Source: Dama dama (taxonomy: Eukaryota; Chordata; Mammalia; Artiodactyla; Cervidae). From it: 64,000 nt of DNA. Location of the stretch: assembly GCF_033118175.1 (NCBI RefSeq), contig NC_083693.1, positions 26,917,981 through 26,981,980 on the forward strand, read 5' to 3'. The stretch's first letter is position 1. Each line of letters begins with the position of its first letter. Positions 63,536 through 64,000 of the stretch are shown here, one piece after another. The notes below the pieces were generated by a model. That model had not been told where the DNA came from. It was given only the letters and a program-made list of their open reading frames with translations, and ran no database searches. Position numbers and translations under genes: made by a program.

Positions 63536-64000
63536 GAGAGAAGAGAGAGAGAAGGGTGGGGGAGGATGGAAGGAAGGAAGAAGGAAAAATACAAAGAATT
63601 TTGGGAATGGAGGTCAAAATGGTAGGAAGAAGAAAGATCAACTGAATTTTCTTGAAAACCACTAGGACCACTGTTGGATCACAGCAGAAGAGTCTAAATT
63701 CACACTCTCTGCCCTCAATGAGCCATTTTATAGCACAATAAAAGACAGTGATGCAACCTAATGCCACTTGTTGTTGTTTTTTTTTTTAATCACTATATCC
63801 TTACAGCCTCTCCAGACACATGTCATGTGGGCCCTGGAACACTTTACAGGCTCAGTCACTGGCCTTGCTTCCATCAGTGAAGCCACCTGCCAGGTGATAC
63901 AGGCTCCTGATTCCCCTGGGTTGGTGTTCCCCCAGGCCTGTACCTCCTTGCATCAACACGTTGGACCAATTCATTCTGCTTAAAGATAAAGAAATTAGTG
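63536..64000. other. GA-rich tract, then unrecognised sequence
   Basis: 63530-63590 is purine-rich ('gaagagagagagaagggtgg'). An oligo-T run is at 63775-63788. Frames on both strands arise from these biased tracts. No gene is recognised up to the window end. Confidence 0.5.

Overview
This window is nuclear DNA from a ruminant (a bovid such as cattle is the best fit). The evidence is the repeat content. There are about 35 copies or pieces of the tRNA-Glu-headed Bov-tA/BovA SINE, seven fragments of the BovB (RTE-type) LINE, CHR-type tRNA SINEs of cetartiodactyls, and many 3' ends of ruminant and older L1. This lies on a background of ancient mammalian MIR, L2 and MLT1 copies. The sequence is AT-rich, without CpG islands. 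I found no intact protein-coding gene, no functional tRNA or rRNA, no bacterial or organellar DNA and no CRISPR array. Almost every open reading frame lies inside a repeat or is an unsupported chance frame. The species cannot be fixed from this sequence alone.

Layout. 1-11 kb: SINEs, a twin-primed L1, an L2, and a 2.46-kb BovB that split a MIR. 11-19 kb: L1 and L2 remnants, long stretches without recognised features, and a BovB fragment truncated at both ends that keeps a YADD reverse-transcriptase motif. 19-28 kb: an inverted L1 carrying a SINE, two copies of one unnamed ancient repeat, two more BovB 3' ends, an L2 split by a tiny L1, and a 1.6-kb L1. 29.4-30.3 kb: a repeat-free AT-rich island. 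30.7-33 kb: an old L1 carrying several later SINE-derived insertions. 33-45 kb: scattered SINEs and MIRs, an L1 5'-region relic, a CRE/TATA-like pair and a possible 3'-terminal exon. 45-48 kb: the most repeat-poor part, with enhancer-like sequence and a perfect RFX X-box. 48-54 kb: two sister L1 3' ends, an antisense L1 with two SINEs, microsatellites, a CHR SINE with an internal duplication and a Tigger-type MITE. 54-64 kb: another repeat-poor AT-rich island, L2 and L1 remnants, a ruminant ERV solo LTR hit by BovB and a SINE, head-to-head MIRs, a conserved-looking island at 62 kb and an MLT1 LTR split by a SINE.

No genes work together here. The biology on view is the layering of retrotransposition: MIR, L2 and MLT1 are oldest, then L1, BovB and LTRs, then BovB-mobilised SINEs. 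Target-site duplications (TSDs) can be read directly for many events. Functional DNA, if present, is most likely in the repeat-free islands at about 29.4-30.3, 45.5-45.9, 46.5-47.6, 54.1-54.8 and 61.9-62.4 kb, and in the candidate exon near 41.4 kb. Repeat-family names come from recognising consensus sequence by eye, so boundaries are approximate unless a TSD is given.
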